In this document: positions 20,260-32,189 of the stretch, in pieces
Layout of the letters: the number at the start of each line of letters is the position of its first letter
Numbering within the stretch: the stretch's first letter is position 1
Assembly (NCBI GenBank): GCA_963693315.1
Contig: OY856186.1
Coordinates: 458,638,860-458,702,859, forward strand
Direction of reading: 5' to 3'
DNA: 64,000 nt
Origin: Diogma glabrata
Taxonomy: Eukaryota > Arthropoda > Insecta > Diptera > Cylindrotomidae
Made by a program: the position numbers and the translations under genes
Notes under the pieces: model-generated
What the model was told of the DNA's origin: nothing
What the model saw: only the letters and a program-made list of their open reading frames with translations
Database searches by the model: none

Positions 20260-20791
20260 CCCTGGTTAAACATTCCAATTAAAAAAAATGAATTGGATTA
20301 ATCGGAATTCTGCATTGGGAATTTTCAATTAGTTCCTATTCAAAAAATCTATTTCCAATACAATCCTATTCATTCGTTTTAAATATCTCTATTTTATTTT
20401 TCAACCGGAACGGATAGGATTCTATAGGAAATATATATCAATAGGAATTAATTGGAAATTTCCATTGCAGTATTCCGATTAATTCTATTCATTCCTATTA
20501 AATATTTTCCAATTAAATCCTTTTAAATTCATAAGATTGTTTAATTTGTTTAATTTGTTGTAAGTTCCTTTTTCCTTCTAAATCTCTTAATTTCCGATTG
20601 AAATTCAATTGGAAATTTCCATTAGAATCCTATAGAACCTCTTTTCCTGTTGAATCCCATTCATTCCGAATGAATTTTAATTGGTAGATCGAAGTCCTCC
20701 TATTAAATCAGTTCAATCCGATTTAATCATATTGAAAATATATTGGATTTAATAGGATTCAATAGGTTTAAATTGGAATGTTTAACCAGGG
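20260..20791. mobile_element. MITE built from short inverted ATTCCAATT/AATTGGAAT motifs
   Basis: The ends are CCCTGGTTAAACATTCC at 20260 and its exact reverse complement ending at 20791. The inverted match covers at least 20 bp. The 532-bp interior is dominated by degenerate ATTCC(T)ATT, AATTGGAA and AATAGGATT words in both orientations. No ORF and no clear target duplication were found. Confidence 0.7.
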
Positions 20792-22372
20792 AGCTCTGCT
20801 TTGCCAGAGCGGATCGTTTCTTTCTTCTTAGGCAGAATGGAGGCATTTCCCTAGGAGGCGGACTAAGTCCCATTTATGGGTCTCCACTCTTATTTATCAG
20901 TGAGAAAAAAATACTTGTACTAATCCAATCGCTGGCATAGAGCAACAATGAGATATCTTGAAAAGTGTATGTTTGGAGATATCAAGCTTCAAAGTTTTCA
21001 AATGATTACTAAAATGTGATTTTTGCAAAAAAACTAATGAAAATTTCTAGTGCAATAAACATATGATGAATACGCTTCTTTATGGCCAAATTACGATTTA
21101 ATATTTTTCTAATTATTTCCGATTTTTAAAGATATCTCATTGTTGCACAAATATTAGATAAGTTATTTTCAAGATATCTCATTTTTTTTACGTTTATTAT
21201 ATGTGATATCCAGTGCAATTTGACAGACCTCATTATTACACTATTTGAAATATAAAATACTTAATATGCAATAATGGTACATCTGTAATAGCACATTAGT
21301 TTTTATTTTGAGGTTTTCTTTTTAATGCAGTATAAATAATGCACATAAAATCAGAAAATTTATGCCTGCGAAATATCTTAAGATACGTAAGGGTAATTGA
21401 AGTTTTGTGGAAAATCATAAGTTCGTTGAAAAATTAAATTGAAAAAATTGCTTTGTGAACATTGTGGCTTTGTGTTGTTTATTCACACTGCCTACCGACG
21501 CTGATAAACTATTTGTTTGATTGCCTATGTTTTGATAACAATAACAAACAACCACATGTTGCAATGTCTGTAATACTAAATGTAAGCGAATTTGTATATG
21601 CTCCGCTTTAACAATATGGATGTCAAAGAACTGTTCAATCGGATTCATGTGCAAATAGTTTTGCACATACTTCTAAACGACTTCAAAGTTCGCCAGATCT
21701 TTAAAGTTCTAACTTTAAAGATCTAATGATTTATAAATTAATTTGATGCTGGATGAAGTAATCTAGTTGTATATTCCCATTTTACTCGAAGCTTGAGATT
21801 ATTAGGTACAAAATTTAGGTTTACTGAAAGTAAGTAGAATTACTGAAAAAATTTTGAAATTGCTATTTAATCGAGGCTGCAACGACACATTATTCGAAAG
21901 AGCATTAGTAATCTTTTTGTTTGTGCTATGTATAATCAACAACGGACTGGTTGTTTGCAAAGCATATACTGATAGGTAAAACGACTACCTAGTACATAAA
22001 CTTAACAAACAATCAAACTCTTGAAATTAATAGTTGGAGTGTTTACCACTTTGTAGATTTTAGAACCAAAATAATTTGATTCTTTCCACGAACATCCCTC
22101 CAGTGATCAGGCCTGATTTTTTTTCAATTAAACTTAGAAAGGAGCGTAAATTTTACATTTGAAACCTTTTCCTCACATAAGTAATCTTTTGTATTAACTC
22201 CAACACTAAATTGTAAAACAAACCTCCAAGCGTATGGTATTTCCATAGCAAAAAATCTACAGTTTACATGACCTAGCCACCAAATAATATGACCGAAATC
22301 TTAATAATACCAAAATTTAGACTGTTCCCAAACCGAAGCCCGAGTGCCGTAAAGAAATTGTAATTGATATGT
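20792..22372. other. unassigned AT-rich segment
   Basis: Inverted pair CAACAATGAGATATCTTGAA (20943) and AAAGATATCTCATTGTTG (21128-21145) suggests a small hairpin repeat of about 200 bp. A GC-richer 80-bp stretch follows the MITE (20792-20880). No gene was recognised. Confidence 0.35.
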
Positions 22373-22447
22373 GTAACGAGTTAAAAGCTGAATAAGAAAA
22401 AAAGCCATGTGTGAGTCGTCATAATTCACCATAGTTTACTATAGATT
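22373..22447 (+). repeat. dispersed ~75-bp repeat, copy 2
   Basis: Direct repeat of 19791-19866, 2.58 kb away, differing at about four positions. Confidence 0.7.
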
Positions 22448-22747
22448 CATATATTGGTAATGATTGTTAAAAAATTCGATACAGAAAATTGAGTTCATTT
22501 TAAATAGAAACTTTAACAACACTCCAGTTTTTCAATTTACTGAAAGTTAAGCTAATATGATTGGTCAATTGAAAACCACTCAATAAACTGTGATCATCCA
22601 AAAATAGTCGATTGAATTAAGCCTTAAAGTTATAAAATTATTACAGCAAGGGGACACAGCTTATGTTCTTTTATGGATCCTAACATAAAAGCAGCAAAAA
22701 ACATTAAAAGAAAAAACAAAACATATTTTTTGAGATTTTACTTATTC

Positions 22748-24066
22748 CTTCGGTCTTACATTCATGAGCCAAAAGTGAAATTCTTACCCCCACTTTTTTG
22801 GCATTTCGCGACATTTTAGGACCTATTGATTCTAAAAAAGCAAAAAAAGATGTATGTCTGTCTGCCGTCCGTCATTACCTACGAAATCTAGAAAACCGCT
22901 GGAGGGATTTCAAAAATTTTTTTTCTAAAAATAGGTATACTCAAGGGGCAGGTCTGAAAGGACGCTGTGTTCGATAACTGTACCGGAAGTGTGTCAAAAA
23001 AATCATTAAGTGTGTCGAAAATAGTAAATTTTCATATTTTTGGCTTAAAAAACGTTCATTTTAAGTGATTACGAGAAGGAACATTGAACTTGGAGAATTC
23101 TTGATGGTAGGGATTGGTATATGAGATAAAAAACTTGATTATTGCATTAGAAGTTTGTCAAAAAAATGTTGTCAAGTGTGTCAAAACAAAGATTTTTATT
23201 TATTTTTTTACCCAATTTTTTGGAAAAAAATAAAATTAATTATTTGATGACATGAAATTTTATTATTATTATTAAGAATTATGGCATTACAAGTTTGTCA
23301 AAAAATGTTGTCAAGTGTGTCAAAAGAAAGACTTGCATTAGAAGTTTGTCAAAAAAATGTTGTCAATTGTGTCAAAAGAAAGATTTTTATTTATTTTTTA
23401 CCCAATTTTTGAAAAAAAAAATGAATTATTTGTATGACTTGAAATTTTATTATTATTATAGAGAATTATGGCATTATAAGTTTGTCAAAAAAATAATGTC
23501 AAGTGTGTCAAAAAATGATTTCATTTATTTTTTTAGCCAATTTTTGGGAAAAAAAAATTTAGCTGTTTTTATGACGTAAATGTAATTGAACATGAAATTG
23601 GACATGGAAATTTTTGAATTTGTTATAGTTTTTGAAATATTTTTGGAATTTTGAAAAAAGTTTGTATTTTTGATTTTGTAATAATTTTTGCAATATTTTT
23701 AGAATTTTAAAAAAAGTTTTAATTTTTGATTTTGTTATAATTTTTGCAATATTTTTAGAATTTTGGAAAAAAAATAGAATTTTTGAATTTTATATATATT
23801 TTTAGAATTTTGAAAAAAGTTTCAATTTTTGATTTTGTAAGAATTTTTGGAATATTTTTAGAATCTTGAAAAATTTTAAATTTTTGATTTTATTCTAATT
23901 TTTGGAATTTTGAAAAAAGTTTCAATTTTTGATTTTGTTATAATTTTTGCAATAGTTTTAGAATTTTTGAAAAAAGTTTTAATCTTTGATTTTGTAATAA
24001 TTTTTGGAATATTTTTAGAATTTTGAAAAATGTTTGATTTTATTTAATTTTTACAATATTTTTGGA
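22748..24066 (+). repeat. repeat family C, left part of an interrupted copy
   Basis: It starts near TTCGGTCTTACATTCATGAG, with the CTGCCGTCCGTCATTACC block at 22860 and the ~60-bp minisatellite at 23600-24060. It breaks at 24066 where the non-LTR element begins and resumes at 27781. The phrase after the break (atatgaatttgtgattttg) continues the wording of the copies at 11335 and 37376. Confidence 0.75.
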
Positions 24067-24246
24067 ATTTTTTCTTTTTTTTCTTTTTATTAATTAGTTA
24101 GACATGTTTGGCACACTAAATATGAAATATTCATTATTTAGACTCTTTGAATATCCGAAGATACCATGGAAGGGGAAGGATAAAGGAAGGAATGAGGATA
24201 AAGGAAGGAGATGAGGAAAATGGAAGGAATGGGGATATAGGGATAA

Positions 24247-26137
24247 CTATACTACTTGTTTTAAATGATGATGGACATTTTCTCTAAATGCCTGAGGGGA
24301 AAATTCATCGGGAAATATAGAGGAAGGCATCGAGTTCCTCAATTTGGCCACTCTATTAAAATAGTCGTTCTGGAAGAACACAGTTCTACAACGAGGTATT
24401 TGCACAACAAATGGATGGGATAACTAGGCAGCTCTTGTTTGTCGATTACACTGCGCACACGATGGAAGGATATTTTGAATTTCCTTAAAGGAGAGTTCGC
24501 TAAAGTTATATTTATAGTAGATTGCCAATTCAGCCACATTTATTCTGTGCTGGAGTGAATCAAGCTGGTCTGTTAGCTCGGTATTACCAATCAACCGTAT
24601 TGCTTTTCTCTGTACAGAGTCTAGACATTTTATTGTTGACTGACAAGCACCTCCCCAAACATGACAGCAGTACTCCATACATGGAGGAATAAAGGCGTTG
24701 AAGATTAGCAACATTTGCTCGGGATTGAAATATTTTTTACATCGACTCAAGAATCCAAATTTTTGCATTGCAGATTTAGCACGTGGTTTAGCACATGGTT
24801 TAGCACATGTTGAACACATGTTTATTCCATTTCAGGTTATTTTGAATATCTACTCCAAGAAGTCTAACTGATTCAACCTCACGCAATTCCTCATGGTTTA
24901 TTTTAATAGGAAAATTTTAATGTCGCTCTATTCGTGAAAGACGGCATAGTTTGGTTTTGGTTGGATTAAATGAAACAAGATTACGATCACCCCATTCCAT
25001 TATACGATCAAGGTCTTCGTTGATAGAATCAATTAGCATCTCTCTATCAGTGGTAACTGCAGTATAAGATCTAAATTTAGGAGATGCATGTGATGCATGC
25101 AATGTGCTGTCATCAGCAAAACTATGGATTGGGTGCACTGTGGAAATAAGTAAGTCATTAATGTATAGAAGAAACAAGGTTGGTGAGAGTGCAGAACCTT
25201 GGGAAACCCCAGCATTGGTTGTGAAAATATTGGATGTGATACCATCTAAATTAATATGAAATTGGCGACCTGTAAGAAAACTATGAATCCATGAGACAGT
25301 AAGATGGTCTATGCCATAAGATTTTAATTTAGCTATGAGATTTTTATGCCACACTTTATCAAATGCTTTAGAAATGTCAAGTGAAATACTGAATGTTTCA
25401 CCATGGTTTTCCAGCGATTTGTTCCAGAGATGGGATACGAAGGCTAACAGATCACCTGTTGCATGACTTCTACGAAAACCATACTGTTTATCATCAATAA
25501 TTCGCGACATTTCCAAATAATCTATTAAATTGTAGTTAACATATTTTTTTCAAATATTTTAGCTAAAACCGACAGAATTGCAATTGGTCTATCATTGATT
25601 TGTTGATATTGATAGAAAGAACAGATTTGTTGATATTGATAGAAAGAAGCATTTTCCGTACAATATTGCAACGAAAAATAATTGGTTTAATTTTCGTTAC
25701 AACTGGGGGAATGAGTGTAGGAGAATGGGGGGGTTCAACTATGTTTGAGTTTTCTGCGAAAATACGACCCAAAAGATCCGCTTTCTCTTTCGAGTCGCTC
25801 ACGGGAATGTCATTTAGAACTAAGGTTGGAATAGAGGATCGAGTAAAATTGCTCTGGACTGATTTAACTGCCTGAAAGAAACTACGTGAGCCAGATGGGT
25901 GCTCGGCGAATTTCTTTGCTTTCTTCATGATAGACGATTCTTTGTCCAAGTCTATTTTGAATTTACTAATATTTCTGGCTTTCTTATAGGCGCTATGGGT
26001 TTCAGATGTTTTATTAGCGTTATACGTGTTAAATGCTTTTATTCCTCACTGCCTCATCAACATCCCGCGTGAACCAAGGCTTAGTTTTAGGAGTGATTAA
26101 TCGATTTGGAATAAACCACTGCATTCCGTCTTTTATG
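24247..26137 (-). pseudogene. reverse transcriptase of the CR1/Jockey-like element
   Basis: From the 5' side: linker GMQWFIPNRLITPKTKPWFT, a degraded stretch, then SGSRSFFQAVKSVQ and SDSKEKADLLGRIFA. A 24-bp tandem duplication at 25600-25650 repeats LSININKS. The RT core is at 25516-24917: YGFRRSHATGDLLAFV, SLDISKAFDKVWH, GVSQGSALSPTLFLLYIND and SFADDSTLHA, where FADD is the catalytic motif. The thumb and C terminus follow: NLVSFNPTKTK, then FIPPCMEYCCHVWGGACQ, LDSVQRKAIRLIG, and after a frameshift near 24424 IPRCRTVFFQ, SMPSSIFPDEF and REN-VHHHLK to a stop at 24247. At least three frame breaks make it inactive. Confidence 0.85.
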
Positions 26138-26436
26138 ATTTTTTTTTTTTAATAAGAAGTGTTGTGTAGTAGAAATTACAAAATGTGTCACAACAACACA
26201 TAGATACCTTTTAAGACTCAGGTCCCACAACAACATGCGTCTTGAGGTATAGATGGACGCTTTTTTTGAATCTTTGTGGATTGAAGGCACTCGAGATTAT
26301 TGATTCGGGCAAAGCATTCCATGTGCACGATGTACGCACAAAGAAATCCCTTTGCATTCTATTACTATGACAGTGAGTAATCTAGACAGTCCGACCGCCC
26401 GCACAAACCGATTGACGAGTAAAACGGGTTGAAAAA
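26138..26436 (-). mobile_element. non-LTR 3' end fragment (family B) inserted in the endonuclease-RT linker
   Basis: The minus-strand reading gives an RT C terminus (NRMQRDFFVRTSCTWNALPE, SIISSAFNPQRFKKSVHLYL, KTHVVVGPES, stop) followed by a 3'UTR and A-tail (T run at 26140-26151). Flanking element sequence rejoins as EIQQI and KDGMQWFIP, a normal linker wording. Related 3' ends are at 7263-7391 and 43008-43300. Confidence 0.8.
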
Positions 26437-26437
26437 T

Positions 26438-27352
26438 CTGCTGGATTTCAGAGATTCTTATTGCCGACGTGCTAGGATCTTGATCGACACAACAAATAGT
26501 TTTCCAAGGTGTTTTATCATAAAAGTTTCTCAGTCCCTCCCAGTCCGCGCGTTTATAGTTCCAAACGCGACGAGGATTTGCTTTAATTTGTGTGGGTGAT
26601 GTAAATTGCACTATTGCTGATATTAGTAAATGGTCCGATGTTTCGAGGGGTTGTTCAACTTTTGTCTTCGTAGTATCTGGTTCGTTTGTCAAAAACAGAT
26701 CCAGCAAATTATTGTTATGATGTGCATTGTCTGCGATTCTAGTGGGACACTCTATCATTTGCATTATCAAACCGTGATAATATGCGAGTATCAGTTCGGC
26801 TTGTCTTCCTACGTCGTCAGTGCGCGATGAATACTTAAGCCATTCTTTATTATGAATATTAAAGTCTCCAAAAATGACCAGTCTTGCTTTGGGGTAGCCC
26901 GTGGTAATCTTGTCTAGATTAGCCGATATTTGATCGAAAAAGGGACATCCCGGAGGAGAATTTGGGGATCTGTATAATTCTTTTATAAACATAGTTTCAT
27001 CAACATCTGAGATCTTGAATGAAATAGAATTATGGTGCTTAGAGTTCAACTCGTAGGCCTTAATTCTCATACATGAAAGTGAATCTCGAACAAATACACA
27101 GAAACCATGCTTGTTATAAAAGGAATGTTCCAATTCGTAACCAGGTATCTGGTATTTATCGGGATCCAATTTAGATGCTTTGCCACTAACAATTGTTTCG
27201 GTAAGAAACAATATGTCAGGTTTATTTTTTTCGATGTGGTGATGAACCACGTTTAGATTCGAATTGAGACCTCTTATGTTGGTGAGGTCAATGCTCAGCT
27301 GTTGGTTCACTCTGCTGACATTTTGTTGAGACAAAGACTTACCTTTTGACAT
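26438..27352 (-). pseudogene. AP-type endonuclease domain of the non-LTR element
   Basis: The domain nicks target DNA to prime reverse transcription. It begins MSKGKSLSQQN; visible motifs are LTNIRGLNSN, PDILFLTETIV (catalytic Glu), the CVFVRDSLSC strand, LYRSPNSPPG, LVIFGDFNIHNKEW (catalytic GDFN), NNLLDLFLTNEPD and LETSDHLLISAIV (the SDH motif). These are all the key APE-like residues. The ORF stays open into the inserted fragment and then runs into its antisense-free tail, so the original junction to the RT is lost at about 26437. The upstream 19 codons in frame (to 27409) are probably leader. Confidence 0.85.
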
Positions 27353-27780
27353 TGCAGGTATAGATACTGAAATTCGGCCAGGCCTAAATTTCAACACTAC
27401 ACAGTACAAAAGAAACTGGGTATCTCTGTCACAAAAACACGATAGCAGGTTTCATGCAACAGTAGCACGATAAGAGAAATGCAAAAAAAAATGGGGACGC
27501 GAAAGACACTAACAAAATTGAAGAGTACAAATAAAGGGTTAAATTCAAAATTCCTACTAACACTAAAGCGAAATTTTACATTTTCTGTTACCAAGCAATA
27601 TAAAACAAATCTATGCTTTAAAATAATAAATAAATTTATTACATCAAAGCAATAAAAGGTAATATTTTTCCTGCGTACCGCTTGGTAACAACAAATATAA
27701 AATACCAAATAATTTTTTAATAAAGAATAGTCAAACCAATTATATAATTGTCTCCGCCTCCGTTCTTCAACACTTTTATT

Positions 27781-28096
27781 TGAAAAACATATGAATTTGT
27801 GATTTTGTAATATTTTCTCGAAACGCTAAATGGAGAGGTTTTTAAGTAGTTTGGTGATTGTATCATCTTTACACTAAATTATGTTAATTTATGATCTGTA
27901 ATAATTTTCCGGCAACGTATTGATGTTTCGTTTTAGTTTTGTAATAAATTTCTAAACAGAGATAAAAAAATACATTGTACTTTAACAAAGAGTTTTATGT
28001 TGTTGTTTTTTGCCGAAAACTATATCAAAATCCTTAACCCAGGCCGAAGTCTTGATATCTCAGAGCCTTGAAATTTCAGCCCCTCCATATTTTTAA
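27781..28096 (+). repeat. repeat family C, right part of the interrupted copy
   Basis: Resumes family C after the non-LTR insertion (GAATTTGTGATTTTGTAATA, then CTCGAAACGCTAAATGGAGA) and ends at the CAGAGCC...ATTTCAG terminus near 28096. Confidence 0.75.
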
Positions 28097-28336
28097 GTTA
28101 GTTTCAAAAAAATATTCCGCTTAAAAGGAGTGACCTATGCATGAAATTGATTAAATTGATTCGTACGAAACAATAAAAAAAATTTCCTTTAAGGATTTCT
28201 CAAGGATTTTACTGTATTTTATTTGTCTCTTGATTTTCAGAAACATTGCTAAAAAGCATAGATTAATCAAACAAAAGAGACTTAACACTAGTAATCTATT
28301 GGGCGGGTTAAAATGAGTATTGTCGAACATATAATA

Positions 28337-28974
28337 AGGGCAATGATACATGTAAAAGAAATGTCTTTCAGACATAAAAAATTTGGCATCTAATTGGTTG
28401 AGGGGCGGTAACAATTTTTAAATTTTTAGAAAATATTTTTGACTGAAAGACAAAAAAAATATCTTTAAGACATAAAAACATAACCAAAAAAGATATTTTT
28501 TGCTTGACAATTAAAACTGATTACTGAAAAATGGATTTTAAAAGCAAGTTTTACCAATAATCAATTACAATTAACTTAATTTGATGATTTAATTACAATT
28601 GAAATAATTTGTTTACTTATTCATATAGATTTAGGCATTTTCACATTAGACCAAATTTTTATTTTGTTGTTGCGATTATCGCCTAAAGTAAACAAATTAT
28701 TTTAATTTTAATTGTAACTAAATCATCAAATTAAGTTAATTGTAATTGATTATTGGTAAAACTTACTTTTAAAATCCATTTTTCAGGTTATCAGTTTTAA
28801 TTGTCAAGCAAAAAATATCTTTTTTGGTTATGTTTTTATGTCTTAAAGATATTTTTTCTGTCTTTCAGTCAAAAATATTTTCGTAAAATTTAAAACTTGT
28901 TACCGCCCCTCAACCAATTAGATGTCAAATTTTTTATGTCTGAAAGACATTTCTTTTACATGTATCATTGCCCT
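28337..28974. mobile_element. 638-bp palindromic (foldback) MITE
   Basis: AGGGCAATGATACATGTAAA at 28337 is mirrored by the complement ending at 28974. The two arms, about 290 bp each, match almost throughout (both include GAGGGGCGGTAAC and its complement), around an asymmetric centre near 28620-28690. There is no ORF. The border bases are A/T-rich and the target duplication is not clear. Confidence 0.8.
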
Positions 28975-28989
28975 AATAATTTAACAAAA

Positions 28990-29680
28990 TACAATAGTAG
29001 ATTATACACTAAGGAAGAGAAGTTCATGTTTTTTTTCTGAGGTGTTTTGGAGCCCGAGGACAAAGCCTGTGGGTTACGTATCAAGAAGGGTAACGTGCTC
29101 TCTCCTAAGGTGCTTAAACTATTTTTTCGGCAAACGACTGTAAACTATGAACTTTACAGCCACGCCTTGGGAGAAGGTTTTTTGACTTATATAATCAAAG
29201 CGGCTGTAAAGTAAAGCCATTTTTTTTACGGTGGCACAAAAAGTTTTGCCATTTCTTTCCATATATTTTTACGATATGTTTTAGTTTTTCAAACAAATTG
29301 TATAACTATGACAAAAGTTTAATAACAAATATTTTGATTGGATTATGAAATTTTGAATTGAAAGGTTGCTTTGATAAACATTTTTATTTATACGAATTTA
29401 AATGTTTTTCACTTTTTGGACATAATTATGACGATAATAAATCATATTTATAAAAATTTTGGTGTATTAATTTCATATTTTTTTTCCCTCAGATGAGGGA
29501 ACGTATTTGCACTCTATTTACAAGTTACAACTCGTGTAAAATAGTAGATTATACAACAAAGGAGAGAAGTGCAGTGCATGTTTTTCTCCAGAGGTGTGTT
29601 TGGAGCCCGAGGGCTACATATCGCTGAAGGAGACGACATGTTCTCGCCCGAGGTGTATATACTATTTTTTGACTACAATT
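28990..29680 (+). repeat. two related ~110-bp blocks
   Basis: ATAGTAGATTATACACTAAG at 28993 and ATAGTAGATTATACAACAAA at 29540 each continue to GTTTGGAGCCCGAG-like text and an 'aggtg..ata/cta..actattttt' end. The pair are direct repeats about 547 bp apart. The 29125-29420 stretch between them is shared with 38670-38985. Confidence 0.55.
29125..29420 (+). repeat. dispersed repeat (family D), copy 1
   Basis: It shares with 38670-38985 the phrases GGCAAACGACTGTAAA, AATCAAAGCGGCTGTAAAGT, CAAACAAATTGTATAACTAT and GATTGGATTATGAAATTTTG in the same order and orientation. There is no ORF. Confidence 0.6.
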
Positions 29681-30129
29681 TAATTATGATATTAAAAATT
29701 AAATCTAATCATTTAAAGAGAACGAAAATTATAATTTATGTTCATCATTAGTATAATAGTAGACGGTTTTTGTACAAATTTGTTTGGATTTTTATCGTAA
29801 AAAATTTCTGTTTCCAATAAAACTATCATTGTTGTCATGGCATGGGTTGTAATTTTTTATTCCCTAGGAAGTAAAAGATACAATCCGCTTTAGGGGGAAA
29901 TGAAATGTAGATTTGCATCGTTATGTAATACCCAAGAAGTCTGAAACTAAAATGAGCTATGTAGAATGGCTATTCATCGCAGGCTGTTTATGGAGTAACT
30001 TATGTGAGCGAAAACCTATTGACATATTCTTATTTTTGCATTTGGTTGTTTATCGATGACACATCTTTGTGAAAACTATAAACACTATAAGAATAAATGA
30101 TCTGGCACATATACTCGTATAGTTACTGG
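29681..30129. other. AT-rich DNA, no recognised feature
   Basis: No coding signal or shared repeat was recognised. Confidence 0.35.
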
Positions 30130-30640
30130 CAGTTATAACAATGTTCTCTCCAATTTGTTTAAGAATTGTAATTGCATTTTTAAGGATTACATTGAAAAAA
30201 TGTGTAATTCCAAACGATATGACGTTGTTTTAACCTCGTTGCGAGAGCGAATATTGCCAATCGAACCACGAATTTGATGCAACAGTTGTATACAGGTTAA
30301 AAAAGTGTGGTTGAGGCAATCGCACGAGGTGTTGGGGTTATTAAAGTTATGTTTATGTATAATTGATATATAGTTCAGCCAATTTCAAAAACGTCTGTCT
30401 TGAAATAAAAAAAAACAAGATACAAGGCCAAAGTCAATTTCTTTCATGGAAATGGTTATCAACTTTATTCAACTTCTGTTACATTTTATGTAACACTTTA
30501 TATTTTGAACCGTGAAATTGTTTGAAAGTATTTTTTATTTATTTAAATAAATTTTATTTATTTATTTAATAAAACTACAACTTCGTGATGACGTTGACAT
30601 TACTTTGTTTTTTCAGTGTAGGAAAATCATTTTCACAATT
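30130..30640. repeat. diverged relative of the left Helitron interior
   Basis: It shares order and wording with 4500-4960: an AACCTCGTTGCGAGAG / AACCTCATCGTGCGGG block, TCAACTTTATTCAACTTCTG, a ..TGTAACACTTTAT.. block and GAAATTGTTTG..AAGTATTTTTT. Identity is clearly lower than between the two Helitron copies. No Helitron ends were located. Confidence 0.45.
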
Positions 30641-31690
30641 TTCTTCTTAGGTTTTGTTGCTGAAAATTATTTAGATATCGTATCAGATCCGTTTAGATAC
30701 CATGCATATCAGCTCCAACTTATTATTTTTAATAGTGTAGAAATGCATAGGTTTGTATTAAAATTAAAATTATTGAACAGGAAATAATTTCATAATATTT
30801 TAACAATATTTTAAAAACAAAACCTTTTTATTAATTACAAACAATTTTTTCCATTCATAGATCAATCAATATTTTATACACGTTTAATTACTAAACTTGT
30901 ACTGAAATAAATTTTCTTTTTCCACTTCAAGTATTTCAACAATAAATAATATTAAAGAAAATTGTTTAACATTATTATCTAAGAACATTTTGTTAGAGTG
31001 TATTAGAATAAGAAAGTTAAAAATAAAATACAAAATTTAAAGAAAATTTGTTGTTATTTTTGTTGAAGAAAAGAAAATAATATAATAATATTCGTTTATT
31101 CTCTTCCATTTAATTATATCAGCTTTATTTGTATGTTTTTTCGATAATAATAGTATGTATTATTGTATTGTTTTCTAACCTATAGCCTAATGAACTTAAC
31201 CTATTGCCTAATGAACATTTTATTCAATTGGTATGATTCCAATTGGTCAAATTGTTTTGATTTCATTAAAATTATTTTTAAGTTATAATCACAATTGCTT
31301 TGATAATTTTTTTTTGCTGTCAGATATTTTATTTTTGATTCATACAAACTATGGTATTCAAACAGTAGGCTTTGTTTTTGCTGTCGGCAATTCTTCTTGT
31401 CGTCGATAATTTTGCTTTGTCGTTATGAAAATTCTTTGTTGTCATATTTTTTTCTAACAAAATGAAATATAATTTTATCTTAGTAGGCGCATAAATGCTA
31501 TAAATTTGTAATTTATGTTTGACAAATAAACATAAACAAGCAATCATTTATGAATGAAAACGGACATTTTTATTATTTGCAATTTTACATAATTTTTTAT
31601 AAGCTGAATAATTTGTAGAAAAAACTTTATTTAGAAACTAATAATTATTATCTTTTAAATAAAATTATAATTTAAAAAAAATTATCTCAT
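30641..31690. other. AT-rich DNA, no recognised feature
   Basis: Very AT-rich, with no supported gene, RNA or repeat. A short echo 'CCTATAGCCTAATGAAC / CCTATTGCCTAATGAAC' occurs at 31181-31216. Confidence 0.35.
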
Positions 31691-31903
31691 TAAATACCAC
31701 TCTTCATTGAAATTTTTGTCTAAAATTTTTCAATTTTACTCATTAAATTATTTTTAAGCAACACTGCTCAATCAAACCACTACTTAAACCACTCGTCCTT
31801 CGGACTCGTGGTTTATTGTGCGCTTTGATTCGCAGTGTTGCTAAATAATTTAATTCGTAAAATCAAAAAATTTTCGAAAAAATTTCAATGACTCGTGGTA
31901 TTA
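31691..31903. mobile_element. 213-bp palindromic MITE
   Basis: The outer TAAATACCAC...CATTGAAATTTTT is mirrored by AAATTTCAATG...GTGGTATTA. The inner AGCAACACTGCTCAATCAAA is mirrored by TTTGATTCGCAGTGTTGCT. The loop has its own small hairpin (CGTCCTTCGGACTCG). No ORF. Confidence 0.7.
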
Positions 31904-32189
31904 CAACCGATAAGTTTTGTTCAAAAATCAAATTTTAATTTAAATTCTCTTATTTCGTTTAGTTGAACTTGATTGATTGTATGAGAAGGCCGTTTTTTAT
32001 GATCAGTGTGTTTTTATTAAGAAATTTGATTTATCAATTAAAACAATAAAGATTTATTGTTTTAATTGAAGAAAATGTTTTTATTTTTTATAATACACAA
32101 TTCTTTTTTATAATAAAATCTTTGTCAGAGAATAAAGTATTGTAATCGATTCGTGAATAATGAATTTTATTCTCTCGCAAATTAAAATT

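Larger units (their letters stand above)
24067..27776 (-). mobile_element. CR1/Jockey-like non-LTR retrotransposon, near full length but broken
   Basis: Minus orientation: a ~420-bp leader (27776-27353), an endonuclease ORF from 27352, RT to a stop at 24247, and a 3'UTR with an A-rich tail at about 24067-24090. It interrupts family C. A family B fragment (26138-26436) sits between endonuclease and RT. The 3' ends at 11885 and 15005 belong to the same or a close family (shared TTAGTTAGACATGTTT-like 3' text). No separate ORF1 is recognisable. Confidence 0.85.

Noticed and set aside
27397..27708. 103-codon minus-strand ORF upstream of the endonuclease, as a possible ORF1
   Set aside because: No coiled coil, RRM or zinc knuckle; hydrophobic AT-rich translation; it falls in the leader and overlaps the endonuclease ORF only by chance.
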